This document shows, piece by piece, positions 38,168 through 51,200 of a stretch of DNA of 64,000 nucleotides (position 1 is its first letter; every line of letters begins with the position of its first letter). A model generated the notes under the pieces. It worked only from the letters and a program-made list of their open reading frames with translations, was not told the origin of the DNA and did not search any database. A program made the position numbers and the translations under genes. This DNA comes from Azolla pinnata (taxonomy: Eukaryota > Streptophyta > Polypodiopsida > Salviniales > Salviniaceae). The DNA is taken from assembly GCA_037176905.1 (NCBI GenBank), contig JBBBWG010005335.1, forward strand, positions 1 to 64,000. Reading direction: 5' to 3'.

Positions 38168-38540
38168 ATAAAAAAATAAAAAATGATCTATCCCTTCAAA
38201 ATATTTATAAAATAGTAAAAGTTAAAAGTGTGTAGAAATATATTTTTTCCATTTACTTAAGAGATTTATTTTATTCTGTTTATTTGTGTTATTTTTATTT
38301 TTTATTAAAGTTTGTTTTTCGCTCCTTTGTTTAATTTTTGGGATTTCCCCACTTTCTGTCATTATATATATCACTTTAATTTACATGATTATAAGGCTAG
38401 CTAACTAGTAAAAGGTGAAATTTTTTATAAGTGAACCAAGAATGATTTTCGTACACCATTGTTCCATGATATGTTACTATTTTGTTCTGTCATTTTCTCG
38501 ATGAAAAACTAGTTCTTATCCAAGAACTTGAAATGCTTTA
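38140..38540. repeat. Dispersed AT-rich repeat, copy B
   Basis: Second copy of the unit at 36600-37010: CCCTTCAAAATATTTATAAA, TTTAATTTACATGATTATAA, AAAAGGTGAAAT, AAGTGAACCAAGA and AAAAACTAGTTCTTATCCAA occur in the same order and spacing. It starts with a long A/TAAAAA run. Confidence 0.65.
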
Positions 38541-39206
38541 ATTTTCTCTCGACTAAAAACAAGTTCTTACGCAAACACTTTTTTTTAAACTAAGAACTAG
38601 TTCATATCCAAGAGCTTGAAATAATTAAGAGATGAGAGGCATAAAATTGGTTTCTAAAGATCAAACTAAAAAGATTTAAGATAAGAATCGAACATAATTA
38701 AATGTTTGTAATAAATATGTGTCTTTGTTTACCTTAGAGTTTGTGATCAAGTATACAATAAACATGCGATAAAGATCGCGTTTACAGTTACGTCTATGCT
38801 TGCAATAAAGTCGTAGTAAACCATTTACGGTCCTTGACGCAACCATAGACGCAATCTAAAATGCAAAAAATGGAACAAATTTCACGTTTATAGGCGTGTC
38901 AAAAACAAAAATGCCTTGTAGCAAATGCTTTTTTTATGAGTTTCTAGTTTTATATATAGTTACATGGTTATATAATAATATGGTTAAAAATCTATGTGTT
39001 AATAAATAACAAGTTTAAGGTTGAGATTCCACTTATTTTTAACTAACACCTGATCTTTTTGTTCAATATACTTTTTACCGCTTTTTTCTTCTATTATTTT
39101 AATTGAAATTCGTTCTTATCTATAAATGTAAACTTTCATGGTTCGATCAATCTACAATATTTCTTCACTCCTAATGATCATGCAATCAACGTGTAATTAA
39201 AATACC

Positions 39207-39624
39207 TTGTTTGATAGGTGCAAAGCATTAATTAACTTACGTAGGCCTTTTTATAAGGTGAAAAACAAAATTCAACGTTGTCTTAAAAGACGTATTAAAA
39301 CATTTCAACAAAAGATGAATGATTGTAGTCCACAAACAATATCATTTGAAAGGTTTTGTATGTACAATGAAAGAAACGATATAAATACTTGATGATCCTA
39401 CTCATTGGGTGGGTAGATGTAGTCTTTGTGCCTATGATCATGCTTTAAATATGTTGTTGACCAACTTGTTCCCCATAATTAGTTATTTAAGCTATGACAT
39501 CAAGAAGAAATGGCCGCGGCCAGGTTCTGATAATGAACTTACAATTGGTCTAAGCATGTTTGCAACTTTGCACCTCGTTTTAGGTTTTTGTATTCGCCTT
39601 AACATGCATACAAATCACATTTAG
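39207..39624 (+). other. Adjoining open frames of unknown family, possibly a gene or element fragment
   Basis: Two open frames, 39207-39392 and 39409-39624, follow one another with good residue variety, unlike the AT-rich spacer around them. The first has LRRPFYKVKNKIQRCLKRR and FERFCMYNER, the second CAYDHALNMLLTNLFPII. They look like pieces of one former coding region, but I do not recognise the family, and no start, splice sites or partner exons could be fixed. Confidence 0.3.
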
Positions 39625-39995
39625 CCACAAGCGAGTGGCAACCGGAAATGAAAACTTAGTTAGAAACTCAATGCTAATTTCCGATAGAGTAGTTGCATTA
39701 TAAAGCCTGTCAAACCATGTGTCAAAATATTGAACTCCTTCAAACATGGCCATTGAAATCCTCGATAATCGAATAACTAGTAGGAATCGTATGGAAACCA
39801 AACCGGAAAGAAATCGGGCATATTGAATTCCGGCTACCTAATTAAATCCAGTATCATTGGGAAGATTGTTACATAGTGAGGAAAGATTGCGCATTGCTGG
39901 AGAGGAGGGGAGCATTTATTTCTTCGTTAGCCAAATGCATGAGTAAGAATGCATGAATGGATGGATTGGAATGATTTAGAAATGTGGACGATAGA

Positions 39996-40052
39996 GTCTA
40001 AAACAAACAAACAAACAAACAAACAAACAAATATATATATATATATATATAT
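39996..40052. repeat. CAAA and TA microsatellites upstream of the germin-like gene
   Basis: About seven CAAA units followed by about eleven TA units, ending about 120 bases before the germin-like start codon. Confidence 0.9.
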
Positions 40053-40172
40053 CTTGCAGGCGAGCTGATACGATCACGAGAACAATCCCAAACTATCACG
40101 AATACTTCACAATCCCAAAACTATCACAAATACTGCGTCGAGATTAAGCTTGTAGCATTAGAACAAGCCCAC

Positions 40173-40250
40173 ATGTCTTGGGAATCGCCTCCTCTTCCAC
40201 GTCTGCCATGGCTGCTAGTCAGCTTGATTGCATGCATCATAATGTCTCTC

Positions 40251-40281
<31 letters not shown>

Positions 40282-40931
40282 TGATGATGATGATGATGGT
40301 GGTGGATGCCGCAGATGAGGATCCCCTTCAGGACTTTTGCGTGGCTGCAAGCGGCGGCGGGGGAGTGAACGTGAACGGGCGCGCGTGCAAGCGCGCGGAC
40401 GAGACGACGGCGGCCGACTTCACGTCGACGCTGTTCAGGAGCGCGAACCTGAAGGCGCCGGCGGGGAAGCACGCGGCGATCACGCGCGCGAATGTGAACA
40501 CGTTCCCGGGGCTCAACACGCTCGGGCTGTCGGTCGGGCACGGCGAGTTCCCGCCCGACGGCGGCTACAATCCGCTGCATGTCCACCCGCGCTCGAGCGA
40601 GGTGCTCTACGTCGTCCAGGGAACTCTGACCGTCGGGTTCGTCTCCTCTGCGCCCAACTACACGCTCTACCAGACCACTCTGCAGTCTGGCGATCTGTTC
40701 GTCTTCCCCCGCGGCCTCCCCCACTTCCAGATCAACCTCGACAAGACCAACCGCGCGTTCACGTTCGCCGCGCTCAACAGCCAGAACTCGGGCCTCGACG
40801 AGCTCGCCGTCGCGCTCTTCGCCTCCAACCCCAGGCTCCCCGACGAGCTCCTGCTCAACACGCTCGGCATCCCCGAGGCTCTGCTCCACCTCGTCACCGA
40901 CTCCGTCCACGCCGTCTTGCATCATCCTTGA
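40173..40931 (+). CDS. Germin-like protein (secreted cupin)
   Basis: Single exon, 252 residues. Germin-like proteins are secreted hexameric cupins of the cell wall that bind manganese; some are oxalate oxidases or superoxide dismutases. All family marks are present: paired cysteines C56 and C72, germin box 1 (NPLHVHPRSSEVLYVVQG) and box 2 (GDLFVFPRGLPHFQIN). The metal ligands are H136, H138, E143 and H184. Activity cannot be read from sequence. The N-terminus has a hydrophobic signal-peptide core (PWLLVSLIACIIM). It is followed by about ten Asn and six Met coded by AAC and ATG repeats, then VVDAADEDPLQDF, where cleavage near VDA-ADEDP would be usual. The homopolymer runs are thus inside or just after the signal peptide. 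From about 40330 on the gene is very GC-rich, in sharp contrast to the AT-rich flanks. Confidence 0.93.
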
Positions 40932-41253
40932 TTTTGCCCGCCCCCTTGATGCGACCATTCCGAATGCCGTCGATACAATAAGACATCGATCGTCGTGCGG
41001 ATCGCAACCCTTGTTTGTGTACCCGTTAATAATACGAAGCGCCTCGATGTCGTTATAAACCCTCCCCGAACTTGCAGTTCTCATTCCACCTGTAACAGTA
41101 ATTCGATGAAATAATTATTAACCATGGCCACGGAAGCGTAGTAATTTCGCAGTGCTCGTTCGTACTGATGTTTTGATCTGTTGTGCAATGCTACGAGAGG
41201 TATGGTTACCTTTGATTCAACACGAATACGGCACACAAACGTCGTAATAGCTA

Positions 41254-44190
41254 ACCAAGTAGGCTATCATATTACATCAAAAATTTTAAAATGTGAGACT
41301 TTAGGCGAGAGATACGAAAAGAAAATGTCAAGGTGTGTCATATATAAAAAAGAGAAAGACAAGAGTGACTGTTTCCATAAAAAAGCTTATAACTTACTCA
41401 TACAATATCAGATTTTAAAGGTCATACACTTGTATCTAAGCAAATGAAACAAGTTATCCTATAACATAAAAGAAATTAAAATTTTAAACCTTACGCAAGA
41501 GATATGAAGGAAAAACTAAAGGTGTACTGTCACATATAAGGAAAAGGAAAGATAAGAGTGACCATGTGAATAAAAAAGCTTATATTTTTCTCGTATAATA
41601 TCGGATTTTAGAGTTCACACCCTTAATTCCAAGCTAACAAACTACGCTTCAAAACTAACAGAATAAGTTATCATATGATATCAAAATTTTTAAAATTTTG
41701 AAACTTTAGGGGAGAGATACGAAAGAGAAAAGTAAAGGTGTATCACAAATTAGAAAAGGAAAGACAATGCGCCTGTCTACATAAAAATTACATTAGATTT
41801 TAGAGTTCAGACACTTGAATCAAAGTTAACCAAGCACGTTTTCAAAGGATATAAAAAAATTTTAATTTTAAAACTCAAGGTTAGAGATACGAATGAAAAA
41901 CTAATTAAGGTCTAGTACAAATGAATAAGAGAAAGACAAGAGTGACCGTTTGCATAAAAAAACTCATATATTTCTCATATGATATTAGAGTTTAGAGTTT
42001 AGACACTTGATTTTAAGCTAACAAAGTAGGCTATAATATAGCTTTAATAATTTTAGATTTTGAAACTCTGGGTTAGAGATACGAATGAAAAAATAAAGGT
42101 GTGTTAGAGATGAGGAAGGGAAAGAGAAGAACAACTATTTATATCAAAAAGTTAATTGCTTCCTCGTATGATATTAGATTTTAGAGTTTAGACACTTGAA
42201 TCGAAGCTATTCAATCAAGCTATCATATGGCTAAAAAAAATCTAGATTTTTAATCTTTGGGCGAGAGACACGAATGAAAAAGTAAAGTTGTACATGTGAG
42301 GAAGGGAAAGACAATTTTCATAAAAAAACATAGAGCTTTCTTATCCGATATTGGATTTTTTATTTTAAACACTTGAATCGAAATTAACAAAGCAAGCTAT
42401 CATATGGCATCAAAAAATTTTAATTTTAAAACTCTAGGCGATAGATACAAAAGAAAAAGTAAAGATGTATCACAAATAAGGAAGGGAAAGACAAGAGCGA
42501 CCATATGAATAAAAAAGCTTATATCTTTCTATTGTGGTATTTGATTTTCGAGTTCACACACTTGAATCCAAGCTAATGAAGTACACTATTATATAACATC
42601 AAATATTTGAAAATTTTAAACTCACACGAGAGATATAAAAGAAAAACTAAGGGTATCTGTCATACACAAGGAAAGGAAAGTCAAGAGTCACCATTTGCAT
42701 AAAAAAGCTCATGGTTTCCTCGTCTAATATTGGATTTTAAAGTTACGATATTTTATTCGTAGCTAATGAAGTAGTTTATCATATGACATAAAAAATTTTA
42801 GATTTTAAAACTTAGGCGAGAGATATGAAGGAAAAAGTAAAGGTGTGTCATAGAGGAGTAAGGGAAAGACAAGAGCGACCATTTGTATTAAAAAACTTAT
42901 ATCTTTTGGATTTTGAATTGAAACTAAAAAAGGAAGCTATCAAATAAAATTGAAAATTTTAAAATTTTAAAATTTGGGCAAGAGATATGAATGAAAAAAT
43001 AAAGGTGTATTAGAGATGAGAACGGGAAAGATCAGGGCAACCATTTCCACCAAAAAGCTCATGGTTTCCTCGTATTATATTAGATTTTAGAGTTCAAACA
43101 TTTAAATCAAAGCTAATGAAATAGGCTATGGTATTGCATTAAAAATTTTAAAATTTAAAACTCAAGGCGAGAGATACGAATGAAAAATGAAGGGAAAGCC
43201 AAGATCAACTGTTTTGCATAAAAAAGCTCATATTTTTCTCGTATGATATCAAATTTTAGAGTTTAGACACTTGAATCCAAGCTAACGAAATAAGCTATCG
43301 TATGGCATCAAAAGTTTTAAATTTGAAACTTTGGGCGAGAGATACGAAGGAAAAAGTAAAGGTATGTTACAGATGAGGAAGGGAAAGATAAAACAAACAA
43401 CTATTTGCATCAAAAAGCTCATGGCTTCCTCGTATGATATCGGATTTTAGAGTTTAAATACTTGAATTGAAGCTAACAAAGGAAAGCTATATTTTGACAT
43501 AAAAATTTTTAAAATTTGATACTTTGGGCAAGAGATATGACGAAAAAAGTAAATGTGCGTCAGAGATGAGAAAGGCAAAGACAAGAACGACCGTTTGCAT
43601 CAAAAGGCTCATAGCTTCCTCGTATAATATTAGATTTCAGAGTTTAGACACTTGAATTCAAGGTAATGAAGCAAACTATCATATGTTTCTAATAATTTTA
43701 GATTTTTAAAACTTTGGGTGAGAGATACGAATAAAAAGGAAAGGTATGTCATTGTTGATGAAGGGAAATACGAGCGATCGTTTGCCTCAAAAAGCTCATA
43801 GTTTTCTCTTGTGATATTAGATTTTAGAGTTCAAACATTTCAATTGAAGCTAACGAAATAGGCTATGATATAACATCAAAATTTTGAAAAGTTGAAACTC
43901 AAAGCAATAGATATGAAGGAAAAGAAAAGGTCTACCACATATAAGGAAGGGAAAGACATGAGCGATCATTTGCATCAAAAAACTCATAGATTCTTCGTAT
44001 GATATTAGATTTTAGAATTCAAATACTTACGAAACTATCGAAGTAAGGTATCATATGACTTCAAAAGTTTTAAAATTTGAAACTTTGGGCGAGAGATATG
44101 AATGAAAAAATAAATGTGTTTCATAAATGAAGAAGAGAAAGAGAAGAGCGATTGTTTCCATTAAAAAGCTCATAGCTTCCTCATCTGCTA
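41254..44190. repeat. ~185-bp satellite array, about 16 diverged copies
   Basis: The phrase GAGAGATACGAATGAAAAAG and variants recur near 41306, 41500, 41711, 41882, 42072, 42261, 42432, 42625, 42811, 42978, 43167, 43335, 43527, 43717, 43902 and 44088, a mean step of about 185 bases. Each unit also holds GAAGGGAAAGACAAGAG, TTGCATCAAAAAGCTCAT, TTCCTCGTATGATATT, TTAGAGTTTAGACACTTGAA and ATCATATGGCATCAAAAATT. All copies have the same orientation. Units differ widely, so the array is old or no longer homogenised. No open frame. Confidence 0.93.
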
Positions 44191-44299
44191 TTGGAAAAAT
44201 TGTAAATCTGTAAAATATCATGATAAATAAAGGCCTCATTCGAGAAAATTTATCACATTGTAGTCCCCTAGCTCTGCAACTCTCATGTCGGATCAATCT

Positions 44300-44650
44300 T
44301 ACTTATACATATATTATGAAACCTGAACTCTTATATACAAAAACTTAAATCCCTTATTGAAATCCTAAAATCTCATTATCTCTAATAGTCATACTCTCTC
44401 AAACCCTGAAAATTCTATACTTTCTCAAACACCTAAACTTTAGATTATCTTATAACCCATACTCTCACAAAAAATTTCCAAAAACTTCCATACTTCTTCG
44501 AACCCTAAATCACGTCGTACACTCAACCAAACCCCGGTTACCCATATATTCTTCAAAGGCTTTAAAAACCCAAACTCTCATACCCCTTAATAACAACTCT
44601 CATACTTCCAACTTCTTATACTCTGATACTGTCAATCCAAGCTCGAAAAC
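44300..44650. repeat. Degenerate ACCCTAAA/ACTCTCATAC-type repeat
   Basis: Loose repetition of AAACCCTRAA and ACTCTCATAC phrases every 25-40 bases over about 350 bases. The AAACCCTAA word resembles the plant telomere complement, but units are too irregular for a telomeric tract. Confidence 0.4.
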
Positions 44651-44825
44651 AAGTAATTCCACGGGCTCTCATCATATCTTACACAGTTGAATTCTGTGCA
44701 AATTCAGGTTCTACTTACCACACTGTCAACGCTTGTATAAAAAAGAGGCAAATATAAAAATAGAGGTCCTCAATTGTGTGAAGAGGTCCTCATTTTTAGC
44801 TATAAGTATTTATTCATTGTATTAT

Positions 44826-44998
44826 TTATAATTTATAATTTATTGGTTCATTTTATTATTTATTATTTATTGATTCATTTTATTATCTATTATTTATAAT
44901 TTATTGATTCATTTCATTATCTATTTATTTATAATTTTTTAATTCCTTTCATTATTTATCATTTATACTTTATTTATTCATTTTATTATTTATTATTT
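44826..44998. repeat. ~40-bp AT-rich tandem repeat
   Basis: Four to five units of TTTATAATTTATTGATTCAT plus TTTATTATTTATTA, about 38-42 bases each. Confidence 0.85.
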
Positions 44999-45039
44999 GT
45001 TTTTGTTTATCTGTTGCGCGGCAATCCGAGAGAATGTCG

Positions 45040-45235
45040 TTATTTTCTTGGAGAAGAAGAAGAAGAAGAAGAAGAAGAAGGTCGCCATCGCCAACCACAG
45101 TTCCTTCTTGACTTCCCTTCCTCGCCACTTCCCACCATCGCTCGACGACCGCTTCCTCCCCGCGCTCATCGCCTGCTGCCCGCTTCTCCACGCACAGAGC
45201 AGACCTCCGGCTCCGTTCCTTCTCCACGTCGACCG
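45040..45235 (+). other. Probable untranslated leader exon of SAS-6
   Basis: A GAAGAAG tract and then a C-rich, gene-like stretch end in a strong donor, CGACCG|GTAAGT, at 45235/45236. The next good acceptor on the same strand, TTTGTTACAG at 48087, lies 157 bases before the SAS-6 ATG. The exon start is not known. The link is an inference from splice signals and from the absence of any other gene between. Confidence 0.45.
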
Positions 45236-48087
45236 GTAAGTTTCCTCTCCCATCTCTCCCTCTCTTTGTTGTTTGCTTCCCGATTCGGACAACTTCGAAC
45301 GTCTCTTCCGTTTCTGTTGCTCAAATGAGGATCTCGCTATCCCACCCCGTCGAGCGAAGCGGCGGCCTTTGCTCGCAGATGAACCCTCCCTAGCAGGCTT
45401 GGACATTTGAATCCATCCCTCCAGCATGTCATGATAGGTTGAAAGAACACGTTTTTAATGTACGATCTCACGGTCGCTTATCTAGTAAGCAGCGTGGTAA
45501 CATGGATTCCTTGCTGGTGAGCAGCGGCAGCTATCTTACTGTGCATAATCTGTGAAAAGATCGATTTCCCCAACTGAAAGAAACCGTAATTTGTATACTG
45601 GCACTGCTGCACAGATAACAATGTGAAGAGATCGATTTCTAGACAAGTAATGCACGATCCTTATATTGTTAGGTTCACAGACAATGACGTGGAGAGATTG
45701 GTATCCGGTCAAATTATTCTGTTAAAAATCCTTGTAAAGGCAATTCGCGAATTGTTAGGTGAACTCAACAGTGCAGGTAATGAAGTGCATATGGCATTCT
45801 AGTTACGGCTTCCTCACCTTAAACGGATGAATTGAGACAAGAAAAGAAAAGAAAAGAAAGGAAGGGATGCCACTGCCCCATAATGTTGAAATGAGCATAT
45901 AAGCAAATCATGCTTATGAATATGAATTTAGTTCATGCTATCCATACCAGAACAGCAATGAGCAAGACCACCAAGTTCACTCTGACATAAATTCATGAAA
46001 CGGAATATTTTCAAGGATGGTTGGCAAGCATGAAGCACATAATGTGCGTGACCTTAGAGTATAGTGAGTGAAGGCGCCACATTCAATGGCGTTGGCTGGT
46101 GTGTTGTAGTACTGAAGCGGTCAGTAACTTTGCCAATTGCAGATTCAAGTCAACAGAAAGGTTAGGCATAGAGCTATTGGTTTAACATGTCAGAAGTAGA
46201 TATAGACATCACATTTTCTCCCCAAAGAGGATTTTGATTATATTAGAAAGATAAAAAAAGATAGTTTGGTGGGAAGGTTGCACACTACTTTTTAATTTAG
46301 ATTCCGCAAAACTCTGTGATTTCTTGTTGGAAGTGCCAGAACCCCTCATCTATATTGCTTGTCTCAATTCTGACGAACAGTTGCCAGCTTTGCAGCAGAT
46401 GATAAAGTACTGATGACTGGTCTAGTTGAGTTTCATGTTTATATTATGTGAGTTCCATGTTTTACCATATTTCTCGAGATATCCTTTCCTTGGAAATACT
46501 CTTAGGAATGTTATGTGAGAAGGCTTTTTCAAGTCTAATATAGGCTTCTACACATGTTGAAACATTCTTATCAGAATACATGTTTGGTGAAGTACAGAGT
46601 TGTGGTATTCTCCCTACTTTTGTGAATGTTACAGAATTGTCATCATTGTAATAATATAAGAATGCCATAGTATTCATGAATTCTAGCATGCCCATAAGAG
46701 AATCTGTGACCACTTTCACAGGAATATTCTACAATTACCATGCCTAGTTTCTTATCCGATACTTTTTCAATTCAAAATGCTTTATGTATTACCTCCCTTC
46801 TTTTTTTGTGGATCTTTTGATGTTATATCGAAACCGTCAAATACCACATTATATTTGTCTTTCTCATTCTGTAAAATAATGAAAATTTGATTAGGATTGG
46901 ATGTTATCCTACCAAACAAGAAAGTAAATACTCTTCATATCAAAAGAATAAAAGTTTAGCTCGTGGATGTATCATGCCATTCAAAACAATCAGGTTAAAA
47001 TGGAAACACGTTTCCAGGATACTCAGGAAAAATGTTTTGTATCTTCTATACAAGAAAAGTATGGTCTAGGAAGCTGGAAGTAAGGTAAAGGACACGATGA
47101 AAGAAGGGATTTGAAGATTTCTATGCAAACTGAATGATTGGAGAGTATGGATTCAAAGTATCATCTAAACCTACCACAGTGAAAGAAGTAAAGTAATAGA
47201 AAGTTGTTTCACATTCCCCTGTATATTTTTGTGGGTGGCGTGTTGAAAGTAAAAATATAAAGTGCTTCAAACTTCTGTTAGAACTTTTCATTCTAGATGG
47301 GCATGGCAGTATTTTTCACTAAAGATTGGGATTCATTACAGTGTACTACAGGTTTGAATCATAAATTCAATGAGCGATCAAGAAAAGAAGGGTGGTCGAC
47401 CAATTATTTAGCTGACACATGTAATAATCTTTTCATCACATCCATGTTTATGATAAACTAGAAATTACATAACCAATGCTTTTAACATTTATTTGGGACT
47501 GAACATTTGATACATTGTTTTGACAAATATTGCTAATTCTGACATTCTATATAGTTCGTTGTATCTCTATATGTATGTTTCTCCATATTATATCTATGTA
47601 GTGATAGGACGATATTTTTTCCTTATGTCTAAAGACTTTTCTTGTGGAGTCAACTATCTGTCACTCTCTGGAAACCTGATAGAACTCAATGGTGCACCGT
47701 TAATATATTTCAACTATATGTACTGAATTCTGATGTGTGAAATGATGCCTAAGTACTTCCTCATGCATTCACACTTGTGTACTAAGCATAACTACAATCG
47801 TCCTACTAAAAGATTATATCAATTGCTTAACTTTTTTAGCTGTTTCTAAAGAGTATGTATATCCAGCAGTTCTGATGGGTTTGGATGATGTCAACTTTTG
47901 TCTCTATTCTTTCATTTATTGGCAGTTTAGAGCAAGAAAAAGTCATGTGATTTGATACCACTTCCTGTATAGATAGCTATTACATTTCAGATACAGAAAT
48001 CGATTATTTAGTTCTCTGTTTTAATCTTATTGGCCATTTGGGATGCTTAACAGATGTAATATTTCTTTCTTTCTTTCTTTGTTACAG
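45236..48087 (+). other. Probable 2.85-kb leader intron of SAS-6
   Basis: No second gene recognised. It contains a minus-strand open frame of 85 codons at 46462-46719 of unknown origin, with no start context or splice partners that I can support. Otherwise AT-rich unique-looking sequence. Confidence 0.4.
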
Positions 48088-48243
48088 GTTCACTATGTCA
48101 CAGTTTTCTGAAGTTCCTGCATAAAACCAGGATGGTGTAGCTTCAGTATATGAGTCCTAGAGAGGGCTTCCATAGCGATGAACTTGCAGTAGATTGTTAC
48201 AAGGAGTTACATTCATTCATGCAAGTTATTTGGGAGCCCTTCC

Positions 48244-51200
48244 ATGATGGATGAGATCATCAAACTGAATATCATGGACAGTAGCTCCACTTTGTTTGAA
48301 AAGGCAATCCCAGTCAGGGTTATGAAGATGCCAGGATCAGATGATCGCCTTATGGATCTCACTGTCAGAATTGTAATGGGGATCAGCAAGCTGCATAGAT
48401 CTACCAAGGTATTGAAATTAGTACTCTCATCTATATTCATAGGCATTCATTCCACAAGTAGGAGTTGTTTCATTTTCTACTCGTAGTATAACTGTAGCAA
48501 GTTTAAGACCATTTTTTATATGTGATTCATGCATGGATTTGTTCATTTCTAACACAAAAAGAAAGAGTGGAAGTAATATTATTATGTAGCAAATGTCAAC
48601 ACGGTCTATGAGACTGGAAATGGGATAAAATAGGTTGAACTACAACCCCACGATAGCAAATTTTGATTATTAAATTTTCAAGATAGCAAGATGAAATACA
48701 ATCTGCAAGATTGTAGCTGGTGTTCTATTATGTGACAAGCCTATTGGATGATCTATGCAGGAAATTATCTTACTAGGATGACTTTGTTTTTGTAAAGTTC
48801 CTGCATTAGTAGTGTCTATTTAGGGATGTTCAAAAATTTTATTACGTATATCATGATGTTCAAACATTTCAAATGTTATTTAGTGAAGAAATAAGCTTAA
48901 ATAGCATTGTTCTAAACTAGTTTTCACCATATCTTTTGCAGGTTCTAAGAGTACAACTTACAAATGAGGCAGATCCATTTTTTCTATATTTCTTAGAAGT
49001 GAGTGAAGATGATTTTCAAACATTAAAGGTGGAACAATGCATACTTGTGGATTTCACTACCTTTCCTTACAAGTTCATCGAGCTACTGGAGCATTGCATT
49101 AATGACGCTGGCAGCCATGATACTTCCCGGTATTTCTCAATCATTACATGCCCCAGTTTGGTTGAAAAGCTTTCTCTTCTGCTTTACTCTGTAACATGCT
49201 TCTAAGAACTAATAATGTACAGAACTCAGTTAATGTCACTCTCTTTTACTGTATGGCTGCCAGCGTCATTAATGTCACTCTCTTTTACTGTGTATTTCTC
49301 CATTTGGATATGCACTGAAGGATAGACATTGTTCTACCACCAGTTTGTTTTCTTGTAAATATTGACCTTTTACATTGTGTTATTTATGATATTCAAGATT
49401 GAATTAATAACTGTTCATTCTACACTTTCTTTCTCCCTGGATCATTTTTTTTCTTGTTACTGAATTATACCTTGGATGTTCTCGTGGTAAGATGCATGTA
49501 AGATTATGTTGAGACAGACCAACGACTTATATGCTTATGGTTTCTATTACCTCCCGCACGTATGTAGCATAACATCAGGCATTGATTCTGTGGAAGTGTG
49601 CGTTGAAGAGAATGTGCCCTTGCAAACAAATATTGTCTTTGTGGAATATAAGACAATATTTGCAGTAAATGTATCTGCATGCACTATTTAACGTATGCTG
49701 AAGCTGATAAGAAACACGATTAAGAAATTCACAGGTTCAAGGCTATCCTACAAGTACGAACTGGTGACTCAACATTAAGCATTGTAGAGGCAAATCAGTT
49801 CAAGAACCTCAGTCACCTTTCTCTTTGCTTTAGGCAAGGAAATGACTCAACCATCAAAACTTATCTTGCTGGACGGCTAGCAGAATTTAAGGTGAATAAT
49901 TTCTTCATAGATTTCCAAATAAGCATTAAATATATTCATATTGGCAAGTCTAATGTCTATACAGTGACTATCACGAGCCAATTGTATTAAGCCCCAATTT
50001 TCTTTTGCAGAATGCTAATGCAGACATGCATGAAAAACTTCGGAGAACACTTACATCTTTAGAAATGGCCCTTCGAGACAACGGCAACATGAGTAGGTAC
50101 TTGCCATGTGGACGATACGATGCAGTTTTTTGTTCATGTGAAATGTTTGCCATCACTAGAAGCTCAGTTTGTAAAGAAAACTTCCACTGTATTGGAAGGA
50201 CATTAAAAAAATGTAACTATTTGGAGATATGCCAACATGTAGGTAATTGCAATATGGAGAATAGTTCGCATTATTGGCAGCATTAGAATTCACTTCATAG
50301 GATGACTCTTTCCTTTGCATTGCGAGGACATGCAGGAAAATAAAGATATGCTAACCTGGGTAGGTAGCTGACATATATACCAGTTTAGGACATGCAAGAA
50401 TGCAACTTTTCCAAGATAAAAATTTGCACAAATATTGACCATTAGTATATGTAATGTACCTTGCAATCTGAAACCCAATTCTTTCAGTAGACAACAAATC
50501 AATAGACCGGAATTAGAAATTGATCTTCACTGTCCCTCATTGCAGTGAACTTTCTGAGCTCAGAGAAAAGAACTCAAGAGAGGTGAGCCAGCTGAAAGCA
50601 GAATATGCTCTGGACTTGGCACATGAAAAAGAAAAGGTGTTGTATATTGTGGCTAAAAGTATTTGTGAATTCAGTTTGAGTAGCTTATGTTGGGATATGA
50701 ATGACATTGGAATTTAAATGTTTTCAGGCTATTCAGGAATATGCTGATGCTAAAGAGAAATTCATAAAAGAGCGATCGGAGCTTGAGAGTCATCTAAGAC
50801 AACAATCGGAAAATCACCAAGAACAAGTTTTAGAACTAGAAAAGCAGGTCTCATTTTTGCTTCTTCAGTCACACCAACTTAAACCATATTTTATTGAGTG
50901 TACACATTATAACCGATGTCAATGAGCTTACGTGCATCCCTTTTGTTTGTATAGATTACTATTATATCGTTGCTTTATCCTATGGATTGTAATTATTAGA
51001 CAGGATTGCTTAAAATTGATAGAGTTGGCAATCTAAGACCATGAAAAAGCCTATCCATAATAGTAACCATGATACCAACTGCTTTCAGACAAATAGGTGT
51101 CAAAATTGTGAACCACACATGAATTCCTGTTTAATCTACTGGTATTCCTCTTGCATGTGAGATATTCTGTAAATCGTACATGTACACTATATTCTATGTA

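Noticed and set aside
40215-41084. Long open frame on the minus strand opposite the germin-like gene
   Set aside because: It is the shadow of a GC-rich coding region; the + strand frame has every germin mark while this one is Arg/Glu-rich with no family features.
46462-46719. 85-codon minus-strand frame in the SAS-6 leader intron
   Set aside because: Family not recognised and no supporting start or splice context; may be a fragment of an old element.
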